64,000 nt of DNA from Lutjanus erythropterus (lineage: Eukaryota; Chordata; Actinopteri; Lutjaniformes; Lutjanidae): assembly GCA_020091685.1 (NCBI GenBank), contig CM034607.1:6030130-6094129 (forward strand), written 5' to 3'. The translations under genes were made by a program, and so were the position numbers. Below, in pieces: positions 1 through 12,524 of the stretch. The stretch's first letter is position 1, and each line of letters opens with the position of its first letter. Below the pieces are notes generated by a model, which was not told where the DNA came from, made no database searches, and worked only from the letters and a program-made list of their open reading frames with translations.

Positions 1-498
1 TGACAAATTCAACACATGGAAGATTTAGAGGAAAATACTGACATGCTGCTGTATTCTTAGTGTGTGAGTCTTCACACCTGGCACAGTGTTTGACAAAGAC
101 ACGGCAAACTGTGTACAGAAATCTATCAGGAGCAGCCTGCGTCAGCTCACTGGTCCTTCCTGCTGATACATGCCAGTGGCATCAGCACACACAGCTGTGT
201 GTACTGTGTAAGTTGCACTAACAAAGCTGAATTAGCAATAACAACTGGTGCGTGATTTAAGGACTGTACTGCTGCATTTGGAGCAGAATGGTGTTAGAAG
301 CAAAGAAATTCAGAGAGATCATCAGAGAGCACAGACCTCTGCCAGTAGTCCAGTTTTCTACAGGTGCAACCACTACATATGTTTGTTATATATATTCAAC
401 TTTATAGAATTGCCATATATGTATCAAAATATGGTTGTCCCTAGCTGAAGCCTCATTATCCAAGCTGTGAATTTATTATGTACTTTTACATTGTTAAT
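1..498. other. No gene seen
   Basis: I see no exon-like, RNA or repeat structure in this stretch. The 66-codon plus-strand frame at 248-448 has no recognisable motif and no splice context. Confidence 0.5.
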
Positions 499-506
499 AT
501 TGTCCA

Positions 507-1486
507 CTTGCACAATGTAGTGTGATGTATATCCACTTTAGGCACCGCCCATCACTTAGCATAGTGTAGTACATGGTCACCCAAGTGCTTTTTATACTAA
601 AATACTTCATTTGTTATTGCCTATGTATATTTTGATAGCTGTTTTTAAATAGCTAGGTTAGCCAGTTAGCTATCCTAGCTGGCTGCTAACATGGGGGAAG
701 CCACTATAAATGTTATGAGGAGGGCGGTTAGCTCCACAGAAGCCCTTGTTACACAGAAATCCCGCAATTTCACTGCAACGAGGGCTCGCCATTAAGCTGG
801 ATTCGCATTTTTACACTGACCAAGCAGCGCCGGCATAAAGCCGCCCCAGCGAGCCGACATTGTGGAATTCGAAATAGCCGTGACATAACAAAACAGCACA
901 TCAGTCATCAGGAAACTCTGCTTGTCTGCTCGTTTATAATTACACACACAGAGCTCGTAATCTCATGGTTTTTATAGCAGAAGGGTTTTCATATGTTCCT
1001 GGATAAATGCTTCTGCTGCTACAGATAAGTTAAAAAGATCAACATCCTGTGTGATGATCTTTTGCGTCTGCGCTGTAAAAAGTGTCCACTTGTCTCTCTC
1101 CCTCTCCCAGCTTGAAACAGCTGACAAATATGTGGAAAAAGTTAATAAATTTACAGAAACAGCAACAAACATTTATGCTTGCTTTCACAATAAGCTCTTC
1201 CAAGCACCAAATGTAAAAAAGGGGTCATTGCAACCTAAAATTAGCTTGTAGCTAGCTAACATTGCTAACAATTGTCTATACATTAAAATGATCAAAAATA
1301 CTAACTAAACACTTATACACACTGTAATCAAAAGGAATGGTGAACTATTAATAATAGGTACAAATCGAATTGTAAAAACTTGTGGATGAAAATGCACTCT
1401 GGTGACGATATACTGCAGATTTGACACCGGGAGCGAAGTGATGGACGGCCTGTAAGCCAGATATGTGTCACACTACATTGTGCAAG
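507..1486. mobile_element. 980-bp non-autonomous DNA transposon, hAT-like
   Basis: The ends are inverted repeats. A 19-bp stretch starting CTTGCACAATGTAG at 507-525 is repeated exactly in reverse at 1468-1486, and weaker similarity runs inward to about 595 and back to about 1387. The flanks carry an imperfect 8-bp direct repeat, ATTGTCCA (499-506) and ATTGTACA (1487-1494), matching at 7 of 8 positions. An 8-bp duplication is typical of hAT elements, so hAT-like is an inference. The interior encodes no transposase, so movement would have depended on an enzyme supplied from elsewhere. Confidence 0.7.
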
Positions 1487-1494
1487 ATTGTACA

Positions 1495-2530
1495 TTGTGT
1501 GTAAAGTTTTCTTTAATCACTTGGGTCAAATTTTAGTTTCACCAGAGTGATTTAGCAACACACATGGTGAAATAATTTAATATTTAGTGTAGAAATCAAA
1601 AAACTAATTGATTATCTACTTTTTCTACTTTTATTCGAGTTGTCGCCAACTTGAAGATTACGTTACTGTCGTTTCACCTGGTTAACTGTCTCCACCGTCG
1701 TGGCCTCTCTGCTTTGTTCACTGCGCATGTGTGATGGATCTGATCCCCGTCTTCAGTCAAATACTCAGAGAAGAGAGCATTATCATAAAACATGTTTTTA
1801 TGGATCTGATTCATATGGGTCACATTTCCATGTTGAAAAATCCAGATTTCTTAAGTAGGACTACAGCACAATGAATTCTGGGTAAATTAAGACCTTTCTT
1901 TTTTTTTTTTTTAAATGGCTGACTGAGTGACCGCATCCAACTGCTCAGCTCTGTTTACCCCAACTGAAAATATATGTTTTTTGGGGGAATTCAGCAGTTA
2001 TAAGGACATTTTACTTAAATCTGATATGGAAAAAACTGCAGTGACAGTAAACAGTTTTAATCTCACCACTGCGATGAGCATCAAAGATGTTCAAAAAATA
2101 TATAAAAACATGGTACAAGCAAACCACAAATTATGAGCCATGTTTTCCTCTTCTTCATTGTTGGGTGCTACTGATCAGTTGGTGGCACTGATTGTTGCCA
2201 TGGTAACAGGGGTACTAAGCCTGAGTCAGCCTGGGGGTAAGGTGAGGTCTCTATTTCTTTTCTCTTACAGTTAGTCTTTGTTTTTGTGAACTAACTTGCA
2301 GTAGACTAATCTAAAATTAGGACTAGTCTAACACTACAGAGTAGTCTAAATTATCTTTGTGAAACCAGCCCATTCCTGACTGCTCATTTCTACAGTGATG
2401 TTTGAGGTGGATGTTATTTTTTTCTTTTGCATGTATAGTTTCAGCACAATGGGTTCAGTTCATCTAGCAATAGACACTGGTGTTACAGTTTACCTGTTTC
2501 ACAAGGTTAACAAAATAAGAACTAATTAAA
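1495..2530. other. No gene seen
   Basis: AT-rich sequence with a poly-T run near 1898-1912. The 69-codon plus-strand frame at 1927-2136 has no family resemblance. Nothing else is identified apart from the RFX-like site listed separately. Confidence 0.45.
2194..2207. promoter_or_regulatory. RFX-type X-box match
   Basis: GTTGCCATGGTAAC fits the imperfect inverted repeat bound by RFX factors (GTNRCC, spacer, RGYAAC). No gene start is visible beside it, so function is unproven. Confidence 0.25.
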
Positions 2531-2615
2531 GTATCCGCCCTGTGATTCGATTCTGCTCCAAAATTTAATGTGTTCTTCCTTGGCCCACGCTACACCCTTC
2601 TGCCAAGTTCAGCTC
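2531..2615 (+). mobile_element. Fragment resembling a teleost non-LTR retrotransposon 3' end
   Basis: The text from GTATCCGCCC through the TTCCTTGGCCCACGCTACAC stretch to the CCAAGTT stretch resembles a sequence that recurs in fish genomes at the 3' ends of RTE-like retrotransposons. This identification is from memory. The usual downstream part is absent, so this is a short truncated remnant. Confidence 0.4.
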
Positions 2616-2849
2616 ACATGGGTTCAGGAGCCCAGAGAGAAAGAGGTCTTTAAAACTGTCTGTGTGTTCAGCTCTCAGTACTTTTGTAGCTTATAACTGA
2701 ACCTCTGTGGTCTGAAGTTTAGTTTTTCTCCACGTTCAGGTACCTGTTTTCTTTTACTGTTTCATGTTCGCTTTCAGCTGCAGAAGTCATGTTAAAGTCT
2801 CTGTACAGGAAAAAGGGAATTTTTCTTCTTAACCTATTATACATGTTAG

Positions 2850-3260
2850 AAAATAACTGCTGAAAATCTGGAAAAACTGAGAACTCTGTGGTACTGAATT
2901 GTGGAGTTTTTTCATGATTTCAAGTGTTCAGGATTTTTTGGGGGCGGACCCGGTACGTGACTCGATGACATGCTGGAGCCATGGTCCCCAAACACTACAT
3001 AAGCCCCATGAACCGACACATAAATGACACCTGGTCCCCCTCCTCACCAGTCGTTTACAAACGTACCTTCAGTGACTCTCTCAGTCCAAATCAGCCATTC
3101 GTTTCCAAGAATCTGACACAGAAGACGTCAGATCATTCAATTTTGCCTCTTACTGGTGTGACAAACTCAGAACACATATACATTGTTGCTTTACAAGAAG
3201 TTACTGGTAATGAAAACACAACATTTCTTGATCTTGCTGCTTCACAATAAAAGCTTCTAG
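2850..3260 (+). repeat. LTR-like dispersed repeat, copy 1 of 3
   Basis: This segment aligns with 43190-43590 (same strand) and with the reverse strand of 48608-48975. Shared blocks include GTACTGAATTGTG, GTGTTCAGGATTTTTTGG, GGAGCCATGGTC, a TATA-like TACATAA at 2996-3002 and GACTCTCTCAGTCC. An AATAAA lies at 3246-3251. A TATA box followed by a polyadenylation signal within about 250 bp suggests a solo long terminal repeat, but I could not fix TG/CA ends or a target duplication. The 89-codon frame at 2981-3250 lies inside it and is not a gene. Confidence 0.6.
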
Positions 3261-4907
3261 ATAACAAACTCTCAGGGGACTTTTATTGTGAAGAATGTAT
3301 AGGAAATGAAATAACGAGTTAACGAGGTTAACGAGTCTCTTACTGCGGCTTGATTCAAGACAAGCAAATAAATTAAAAAAATAAAGGTGCAATGCTAGAC
3401 TGTGCAACAAGGCGGTCATAAGAATTTCCAATATATTGTTGTCATAGTAACAAAGCCCATGTGTGGCTTTTTTTTTTTAAACTGTACAGACACTTCAGTG
3501 TAGCACTCCTCATTCCCCCATCACCCCTTTCCTTTATTTGTCTACATTCTGACAAAGAATTGGTCATAAGCTGGTGTGTGCTGTTTTTTTCCAGAAAATC
3601 TGATCTTGGTCCCTCTCAGATAAAATGTTGTGTCCCACTTTAATCCGATTAATTATCAAAGCTGTTTTTCGTGAATGTTTCCCAGAAGTTAAAGTGCCTC
3701 GTGCTGCTGCCTTCTTCTCCTTAATTTATTTATGTGCAGATCTAATTTAGTGTTAAACAGCAGGTTTTAAGTGGTATCTCTGAATCTTTGTGGCTCCTAC
3801 TCCACAATTTAATCGAGCTCTCCAATAAAACCTTCAAGCGTTATGTAAATGCCAACGCTTGGACTGAATTCAACTTCAATCGACCTAACCAGGACTATTT
3901 GATTTCAGACTATTTTTAGCTTAACATTATTCTGATGACGGGAGGAGCAGATCAGTATTTGTTCAGTCACATCGACGCCATGCCGGGCCTACAGTTAGAT
4001 CTATTTTTACTGTTGCCATGTGGATGCCATTTCATCTTGTGATTTAGGCCACTGATTTATATTTTTGTTGACAGCACTTTCAGAGAGATGTTGGACTGCA
4101 GAGAGAGAGAAATCAGTCCACGCTGCGCAGTGGAGGCATGTTCAACATCTTCTCCTCCATCAGGTCAGTGAGTGGAGCTCTGGCTGGACTGATCAGATGA
4201 TTACAGACAGTCTGATTCAGTCTCACACTTTACAGCAGCAGAGTCACCAGCAGGGCTGCATGGTTTCACAGTGTGAGAGGAAACATAATTACTCACATCA
4301 GCACTCAAACACGCTTCTTCATCCCCCCAAAGGTCACTGGTACAAATCCCCCAGGGTCTGGGTGGGAAAATTGAGAGAAGAGCGCACACACACAGATAAG
4401 GAACAAGGTGCCTTTGGGCGCAGGCGCCTCTGTTAATGCAGTTGTTTACTGCAGGACCTGCGCAGTGGTCAACAATGTGACGGTGCAGTTGTATATGACA
4501 CAGATCCTGGTGTGAATGTGTTACGTCATGCACACATATCAAAAAAAGTATGGAAAATGATCTCCATCCACTGATTTTACTGACTGATCAGTTCATTCAA
4601 CCTTTATTTAATTTTGAGGAATCATTTGAGGAGTGCCCTCATTTATAGTAATGTTGAGAGTACAGTTAGAATTGAAGTCTTCTATGTGTGAGCAGCATAA
4701 AAACTAAAAACCCAAACAGAATATTTGCATGGGGGACTTAGCTTGTTAGCCAATCACTTGGGTGAGTTGTATAGTCATTATTGGACCAGTTTTATAAGGA
4801 GAAGATTGATATGAAGTATGTATGATTGATGTATGACTTATAATAAATGAGTCTAAAGCCCAAAGAGTTTTCCTCATCAGCAGTATGCAAACATTTTAAC
4901 TAAAGTC
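3261..4907. other. No gene seen
   Basis: Overlapping frames at 4065-4436 (plus) and 4201-4542 (minus) are read from the same DNA on opposite strands. Neither shows a domain or bounded exon. The rest is AT-rich and unrecognised. Confidence 0.45.
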
Positions 4908-5515
4908 ATGTTTCCACTGAGAATACCAGGAACCTTTAGTCCCAGGAACTACTTTCTAAGGAATTAAAAGGTTCCTTCAGCCGTTGTTGTCTGTATTTCC
5001 TCCACAAAGGGTAAATTAGTCTGCTGATGTATGAAAAAGTGGAGGCTGTTTTTGCACGCCATTTTTGCGCGCTTCTATACAACTAAACGTCTCTGTCTGT
5101 CCATTTGCCGTATGCTTTCTTCTGTAACTCTGTTGTCACAGTGAACAAAAAACAAACTGGTTTACAGCTGCAGATTTTTTAAAATGGTGGCTGAAGAGAA
5201 AAGAAGAAATGTCCAGCACTGCAAGCCCCACCCACCCCAACCCACCCCAACCCACCCCAAGCAGGAACTTTTTGGAGATATAGTAGTGTCCCTGGAACTT
5301 AAGAAATTTAGACCCTGCTCCCTGCAGTATACTGAGCTCCTCCAAAAGCTCCTAGTCTCAGGCAGCATGCCTGCAGGAATACTTGTCCATTACAATCAAC
5401 TGAAGCTGCTGCACTGATCACGGAAGCCATGTGCACCCACCCAAGCGTTGCAGCTTATTTTTACGTGACAGGTCTATTCTTTTCTCTCTATGCGCAGCTG
5501 TACGGTTCTTCAACA
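4908..5515. repeat. Probable MITE remnant containing a 10-bp tandem repeat
   Basis: The left part (TGTTTCCACTGAGAATACCA, then CAGGAACCTTTAGTCCCAGG) has the look of fish MITEs that begin with a GTTTCCAC terminus. The matching right end is not clear. At 5231-5260 there are three exact copies of CCCACCCCAA, a small minisatellite that makes both strands open and creates three false reading frames over 5136-5417. Confidence 0.4.
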
Positions 5516-6421
5516 GGAAAAAAAACAAGTACAATCTAATTAAAAATAAATACCCGATTGTACCACCAGGTCAACCTTGTGGGTGTTTTTACATTGCAGA
5601 TTAAAATAAATTAACCAAATCAATGTGTATTCTTGGCCCTGTAGTTAAAATGATCTTGTTAATTAATTGAGTACCAATTCATAGAGCCTACATTTTTAAA
5701 CTGCATAACCAACTGCATCATTATGAAGTATCCCATTTTAAATCCCCTCAGAAAACACACAACAACAGCTACAAAAACAGAGTTCAGTATAGCAGCTCAC
5801 ACTTGCCTATGTAATCCATCTGTGTCCCTTGTGTTTTGGCCATTACACCTAATACAGTGTAACCATGCCAACCCTGTCAGTAGTTTTTACTGGGGCTATT
5901 TTAGTAGTTCCAATTAGAGCTGAAACAATCAAGACAACCGTTTAGAACATAATGTAATCATTGAAGTCCTATTTTATGTTTGTATTTCCCTTGACATTAT
6001 AAAACATACAGTGAAATAAAAGTTTGTACCCTAAAAAAGAACTAAATCAGATTTAGTTTGGCATACTGAGAACAAAAAATCCACTAACTCAGCTGTAAGA
6101 TTCTTACAGAACACATGGCCTTTACTTACATAACATGAGGATTTGTCATTTGGATACTAAAACCTATTAAATGATAAACTGCAGAACTCACTTTGATGAA
6201 AACTGGTGCAATTAAAGCTGTTTTTTTAGGGTAAGCTTCATTTTCACAGCAGGCTTATGGTTATCACCAAATAGTCTCTTGCACATCCATTGAGTGGAAA
6301 CTCACCAATCACACCCCCAACATCACTCGTAGGCTGACCACATTTAGTGTAATATCTCATTGTTTAAAAGTGATGCTAGCTTAGCATACAGTCTGGAACC
6401 GTGCAGAAGAGACCCCAGAAG
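5516..6421. other. No gene seen
   Basis: AT-rich sequence. The 64-codon frame at 5723-5917 is not recognisable. No clear repeat boundary. Confidence 0.45.
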
Positions 6422-6425
6422 TTGA

Positions 6426-7351
6426 AGGACTAGTGTGTAGGATTTAGTGGCATGTAGTGCTGAGGTTGTAGTTTGCAACTAACTAACTACTGCTTGCCTC
6501 ACCCTCCCCTTCTAAGCATGCAGGAGAAACTACAATGGTTGTGACACTCATATCTATAGCCAGTGATTGATTTGTCCTGTCTGGGCTATGGTAGAACCGT
6601 TGCAGCCTCCATGGAAGAGGATCTGCACTGTCTGTAGATATAAAGGACTCATTCATTAGCTTCTTGCCACATCTTCTGCGCAGTTAAATTTACTTTGGAA
6701 TATGTGCTCATGCTCCCGATATTCTTTCTTCTTTTTCTTTTAGTTTTTCATTATTGTCCATTTTGGAGAAGCAAGCGAACACAGGCTAACTAAAATTGTT
6801 AACTAAGCTAGCTAACAACTGACAACAATACTGTCTGGTATAATTAAAGAATGGTGAGTGAAGTGTAACCATGGTAACTGGAATGCCCATGTGCTGTATA
6901 GCTGCTGCGTTTAAATGGGTTAGTGTTTACAGTGTTTATGAGATGAGGCCACACATTGTGAACTGAAAGTTTTCTGTTAGCTCCAAGTTCTTTGAAACTT
7001 GAGATGGTTTCTTACATGGCTTTGTTAAATATTTGATTGTGACTGATCACGTCTAAAGTTTGTCATTTCTCTATAGCAGACTGTTGCTATGTGTAACAGA
7101 CTGTTGCTATGAGGAACAGGCAGTTGCTATGGACACAGTTCCGACTCTGGAGGAGCAATAAAGTCTATATTAAATCAATTAAATCCTTTTTCAGGGTGAT
7201 GCAAGACCCTTCCACTTTGCGTCAGGGTCCTGTATCACTCCATTGGGGTTTATTTCACAACAATGATCTGCTCACTGTATATTATCCCTTACTTATGTAG
7301 CTCTACACAGGTTCTGTCAATAAATCCCCCTGAATCCTACACACTGAACCT
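6426..7351. mobile_element. TTAA-flanked MITE (926 bp)
   Basis: The left end AGGACTAGTGTGTAGGATTT and the reverse of the right end (AGGTTCAGTGTGTAGGATTC) form an inverted repeat, with most of about 22 positions identical. The flanks are TTGA (6422-6425) and TTAA (7352-7355), consistent with a TTAA target duplication with one mutation. I know this GTGTGTAGGATTTAGTGG family as a common teleost repeat. Its interior has tandem GTTGCTATG motifs near 7083-7131 and no coding capacity. TTAA targets point to the piggyBac superfamily by inference. Confidence 0.7.
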
Positions 7352-7424
7352 TTAAAACCACAATCTATAATTTTTCTTTACAATATATCAAATATAACCT
7401 GTTAAACAGTTGAGTTTTAGAGGT

Positions 7425-7580
7425 GGAAGGTGGGTTTTGTTAGCTGCTTCCCTGTTTCCAGTCTTTATGCTAAGCTAACTGTCTCCTGGCTGGAGCTTCA
7501 TATTTACTGTACAGATATGAGTCTCTAAGTAACAAAATATCACACTATTCCTATAATCAGAGATGATTCATTTTCTGTGC
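7425..7580 (+). repeat. Dispersed repeat fragment, copy 1
   Basis: The stretch containing TTTATGCTAAGCTAA, TGGCTGGAGCTTCATA and ACAGATATGAG matches the stretch at 20310-20440 in the same orientation. I recognise it as a frequent fish interspersed repeat, class unknown. Confidence 0.55.
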
Positions 7581-7988
7581 ATCCCCTATACATAGAACAT
7601 TCTTACATTACGTACATTAGCTTGGTCGAGTCAGCCATGTCTGCCACCACCTATCAATAGCAGCCTGTGGCGTCCTGTGAGTTCAGGCCCAGTCAGTTCA
7701 GTGAGGCCGAGCCACTCTGTCTTATTGAAGAGGAGCAGATGGTGTTCACGGCCTGCCAGCATCAGTCTCCCCCACTAACTGGATCTGTGGTGCTTCACAC
7801 GACAAAGACGCGCGAATGAATGGGAGGCAGGGTCGAGGAGACGGGGAGGGCCGGGGGAAGCACAGGAGGGCTGTCTGTCAGCACGGTCCAGCCGCGGCAC
7901 CAGCCAAAATTTGCAGATGTGTGTTTGTGGAGGAGGATTTGGGTCTTGGTATCGGCTGTGTCTTGGGGAACGAGGGTTTAGACTTTGT

Positions 7989-8009
7989 TTGTGTGTGTGT
8001 GTGTGTGTT
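7989..8009. repeat. (GT)n microsatellite
   Basis: A short run of GT dinucleotides with flanking GTTT. It explains the VCVCVCV stretches in the two overlapping frames at 7816-8202, which I do not regard as genes. Confidence 0.85.
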
Positions 8010-8322
8010 TGCGTTGCTGATTATCTTTTCATACATTCAGCCTTGTGGCGTTTATTTAAAAAGTCAGTTTTGGTATTCAGGTCATTGCTTTGAATTAGGA
8101 AATTTGCTTACTCATTTGCATTTTTCCATGAGTTTTCCCACAACAGAACCCAAATGCCTCACTTTTATGAAAACAGCTTGGCAGAAATTATTCAAAATCT
8201 GAAGTCCAAATTGATCGTCTGGGAATAAAATGTGCTTGCTCAGAGCTTTTACAAATATAAGGTCTATTTCATGTTTATGCACTGTAACAGGAATAAAGTG
8301 GAATGAACTAATGTTTTCTTAA

Positions 8323-8688
8323 AGCTATAATCCGCAATATTTCTGCATTCAAATGTCTAAAAGTGCTAGACATGACTTGACTTGTGTACTTACATAATGT
8401 TAACAATAACAGTCAAACTAAATTATTTCAGGCAAAAGTGCATTTCTTTGCTAGCCACCAGTTGCTATAATTGCCATGAAAACAAGGAATAAGTCAGAGT
8501 GAAGGAAGTCAGCAAACGTGACCTCGTCCATAAATGTGATTTCCCATAATCCCACTCTACTTCAGACGTCATCAAACTACATCATTTGTTATTGTTTGAA
8601 TGTGAGAGACCCCTGAGCCCCCTAGAAGAGGTACAGTATTTATTTTCAGGACACTTCAGAACTTGTAAACCTGAGGTTTTTTTTAGCT
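8323..8688. mobile_element. Possible small TTAA-flanked MITE
   Basis: The left end AGCTATAATCCGCAATATTT is preceded by TTAA (8319-8322). The right end is TTTTAGCT followed by TTAA (8689-8692). The inverted match is only a few bases (AGCTA), so the boundary call leans on the TTAA flanks and on my memory of this left end as a fish repeat. Confidence 0.4.
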
Positions 8689-8692
8689 TTAA

Positions 8693-11062
8693 GCTGTTGA
8701 CTTGAATTGATGAGTTGAATGAATGTAATGTTTAGAGTTAAATCAACTCATTACAAGTTTCTAAAGAAACATGATCCACATATTAGCAAACCTCCCAGCA
8801 TGCGTTGTTTGAGAAACATCTTTTTTATAGTTTGAGGAAAACATATACGATGAAAGCTTGGTGTGCCTCTCTCGTACACGTTATTTGAAGTCATTTATGC
8901 TTGTTTTGACAATAATGAAAACATTGTGAACCATCATGGAGATTAATATTGAATTTAGTCCCTTTATCCTTATACTTTAAATTTGATCAATTTACTGGGA
9001 GCAGTTTCACATGTTGTCTTTGTTCCACCGCTGGAACAAATTGGCTTTAAAAAAGGCAGCTGTGTTATTTGTGAGAATATAAGTACTGAGAAAATGTAAA
9101 AGGAAATCAAATTTGCTTGTAATGTTCATCGGTGCGATTGAAGAGTTATGGGTTCAACTTAATCTCTTAAAGTTTCAGTGAAATGACTAGCAGCACATCT
9201 CCTGTAACTGTAACTGTGACTTGTAGCAGACATTGATAGGTGTTTACAGTAGCCATAAACTGATTTTAATCATTTAAAGGAAAAGACACACACTGAAATA
9301 CCATTAAAAAATACCAGGGAATATTGACAAAATGACTTTTTTATCATTGTGCCAGATACTGGCGTATAGGTGACACATAGCAATCAAAACGACTTTGATT
9401 CTGACTTTGTGGCATTGCTGTCAGGCAGAAACCTGACAGTCCAAATCTGTTACATTCCAGGAAGTGAAAAAAAATGTTTTTACACTAACTGAATGCTGCT
9501 TAGGCAAAGTTAGTGGCATTTTTGAGTACTTTTTAATGGTTAAATATTTGTAAAACCTACAAACTGACAAAAAAAGGGTGACTAGTAGCATAGATGTATG
9601 AAATAACAAGTCAAAATCAAGATACCAGGTTTGCGCCCAACAGCAACAATGGGAACTTTTAGCTTATTGAACATTTTCTCAACTACAACTGAGTTAATAT
9701 CACATTTATTTGTTGAGGAAAGTTTATTTGGTTTTATCATTACAAAATAATCTCAACTTATCTTTTAAAATCCAGTTAACTTAGAATTTTAAGGCAGCCC
9801 AGACACAAGTTTTGCAGTTTACAGTGTACAAGGAGATTAGCTTTAAATTATTCACAGAGTCCCCAGAAAATGAGTTTCCTGCATTGTGTAAGTATTGAAA
9901 AAGATTTTCACACTAAAGATGGATGCTGTCCGATAAATGGCACGCGGGGTTAACTGCATGGAGGTTTCAAAGCGTTGTCATAAAAGAGAGGACAAGTGGT
10001 TGCATGATGGGAAACACGGGGGGTTATTATTAATCTATGCATCCCCAACTGAGCTGCTCGCCACTGTGTCACACTCACATCAGCAGCTGATCCACAGGGA
10101 GCATTCCTCCCAAGACAGCGGGTGGAGGAGTGGGACCCTCCTTTCAGAAGCACTCAGCCATGCTGGTGTGTGCGCAGGGGCTGGAACTGGAAGCCTGACC
10201 CATTTTTAGTCCACACAAACACGAAGCGGGCCACCCCCCTCCACACCACCCCAACCCTCATTCCCCATCCACAGAGGCAGTGGGATCCAATAGTGCGCAG
10301 ATCAGGGAACAGGGGGCCGGGAGTCCTCCATGTTTCCAGGCTCTTCCTCTATCTGTTTGTGCTGTAATTGTCCAGATAGGAAGCCTGGCAGGCGTAATGT
10401 TTGCCTCTGGGGCACGCAGAGAGGAGGCTGCTCCAAGTACAGGTAGCCAGAACACAGTAATTACACGTATCCCGTTGAGGTTTAAGTGTTGGAAGCGTAC
10501 ATCAAGAAAAACAACGACATTTGCTGCTCCTGATAATCGCTGATAAGGTTCGGCTGAGGATTCAATCCTCTGAGTAATCCAACACTGATTCACGAGGAAC
10601 ACCGAAGCCCTTTTTGTAAATATTGCATGTAAGATGAAACAGTATGTCCCCTGTTACCATGACGCTAAATCTATAGGGCAGTCATGTTTAAGTGTAGTGA
10701 TAAGTTTTATGTAACTGTGGGTTACATAATCACCAACTCAGCTGCTCTCGTCTCTGGGAGGCTGCGGGCTGTCTAGAAGTGGTTTCAGCATCCCTGCCCC
10801 CACCCCCCATTTGCTCTGTATGTGTGTGTGCAGAAGTGTGTGTGTATATCTGAGTGATGTATCCTCATGTGCGCAATGTACTGTAGAAATACAATGTGTT
10901 GTTTACTGAAAACATTGTGAGAAATGTGATCTTTGTCTAGCATTGGCTAACAAAAATCACTGAAAATATAATATTGGGCAACATTTGTGACCTGTCAAAT
11001 AGTATTGAACATTGATAATTCTTATTCTTGATCCTGTTGTCTTTCTTAAATGTGTCAAAATA
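8693..11062. other. No gene seen; non-repetitive block at 9930-10610
   Basis: Most of this is unremarkable AT-rich DNA. The block 9930-10610 is more GC-rich and shows no repeat structure. Several overlapping frames on both strands (for example 10258-10602 minus and 10122-10367 plus) cannot all be real and none shows a domain. It contains TAATTA-type homeobox core sites near 10457, so a conserved regulatory element is possible but unproven. Confidence 0.35.
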
Positions 11063-12524
11063 CACAGATGAGCCACAACATTAAAACCACTGACAGGTTG
11101 AATAAAGTGAATGGCATTGATCACCTCATTACTGTGGCATCTGGGGGTAGGATTTAAGGAGCCTTCACATGATAAGAAATTTGCTCTTGCTCACTGCTAG
11201 GTAAGGCACAGAGAGGAAAAGCACAGTGCTATATGCCAAATCTGCATAGTAAACAAACAGCTAAACTAACTTAAGCATTGGATTTAGCTCAGTTCATAAA
11301 CTGTACAATTAACAAATCTTGTAGTCTAATCTAACTGCTGACTTTTCACCATGCATTACATTTACCAGTGAGATCAAGATATATTTTCAATGTTGTGTAA
11401 TAGAGTTTGGAGAACTGTCAAACACTTTTCTTCCGTCACTCTGGGTCATGACTATAAAGGAACCCTTGATTTGTGAAACGTGTGAGATTTGTACACCTTG
11501 TTCCTTCATTGTGCATGTTGTACAAACATTAAAATGATCACTCTTGCGAGATCTTTCAAGGTCCCAGGGTTCCCTTCTTCATCTGCTTGTGTCACTTCCA
11601 TATTTCTGTGATTGCTTCTGGCTATGATGTCCAATACAGTTGTTACCTCATTCCAGCTGTTGTGCTTTGAATGATCTGGGGCAAAATAATTTTAACTAAG
11701 AATGTTGAGTGCAGTCCTTGGATTAAAACCGAGCAGTGTGCCCCGCCAAGGTTAGCTTAGTCGGGTGTCACCAGTCTCTCTTAGCCAGCACATAGTAGTT
11801 TTATTGCTGATCATGCGAGGGGGCCTTAAGGCAGCGAGTGAACAGTCAGTTCTTCAAGTTGATGTGTTGGAAGCAGGAACAGTGGACAGGCATTAAGGAT
11901 CTGAACTACTTTGACAAGGGCCAAACTGGGATGGCTAGACAACTGGAACTGGGTCAGAGCATCTCCAACACAGAGGGTTGTGGGTTTGTTATTGGTATGC
12001 AGTGGTTATTACCAACTAAAAGTGGTCCAATGAAGGACAACTGGTGAACTGCAGCAGGGTACATGGATGCCCAAGGCACATGCACATGGGGTGCAAGGGC
12101 CAGCTGATCTGGTCCAGTCCCACAGAAGAGCTGCTGTACCATAAAAAAATCCTGGCTATGATAGAAAGTTGACACTGGCCAGCGTGCCCATGCTGACCTC
12201 TGCTCACTGCCACATGTACATCAGAACTGGACCATGGAGCAATGGAAGAACATGGTCTGATGTTGACAAGGTGTGTAGACTTGGCCTCCAAATTCCCAAG
12301 ATCTAAATCTGATAAAGCATCTGTGGCATGTACTCGAACAACAAGTCTGATCCATGCAGGCCCCACCTGGCAACTTACAGGACTTGAAGGATCTGCTGCT
12401 AACGTCTTGGTTACAGAGACCACAAGACACATTCAGGTCTTTGTGGAGTCCATGCCTTGACGGATCAGAGGGCCTACACAACATTGCAACATTAGGCATT
12501 CGATTTTAATGTTGTTGATCGATG
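11063..12524 (+). pseudogene. Tc1-like transposon, gutted transposase
   Basis: The ends CACAGATGAGCCACAACATT (11063) and, in reverse, CATCGATCAACAACATTAAA (12524) are inverted repeats flanked by TA dinucleotides (11061-11062 and 12525-12526), as expected for Tc1/mariner. Inside, frames at 11838-12047 read DFDKGQ-like and MARQLELGQSIS, matching the N-terminal helix-turn-helix region of fish Tc1 transposases. A stretch around 12275-12395 corresponds, in shifted frames, to the C-terminal PNSPDLNPIEHLW region and beyond. The part that would hold the first catalytic aspartates is deleted just after 12255, and stops and frameshifts abound. A separate element interrupts it at 11158-11825. Confidence 0.88.
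11158..11825. mobile_element. TTAA-flanked element nested in the Tc1 copy (668 bp)
   Basis: The Tc1 sequence is continuous on either side of this insert. TTAA occurs exactly at both junctions (11154-11157 and 11826-11829). The termini, GGAGCCTTCACATGATAAG and, in reverse, GGCCCCCTCGCATGATCAG, form an inverted repeat with 5 mismatches in 19. That supports a piggyBac-type non-autonomous element that landed after Tc1. It has no coding capacity. Confidence 0.75.

Noticed and set aside
2981..3250. 89-codon frame starting just after a TATA-like box
   Set aside because: It lies within the LTR-like repeat. The other two copies do not keep the frame.
4065..4542. Opposing frames of 123 and 113 codons
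   Set aside because: Read from the same DNA on both strands, without motif, splice context or codon pattern that favours either.
7816..8202. 128-codon frame with Cys/Val repeats
   Set aside because: The middle is a translated GT microsatellite and no domain is visible.
10258..10602. 114-codon minus-strand frame
   Set aside because: Overlaps plus-strand frames at 10122-10367 and 10280-10543; no recognisable domain. More likely non-coding sequence of moderate GC.
12016..12499. Minus-strand frames of 92 and 138 codons
   Set aside because: These are shadows of the decayed Tc1 transposase on the opposite strand.
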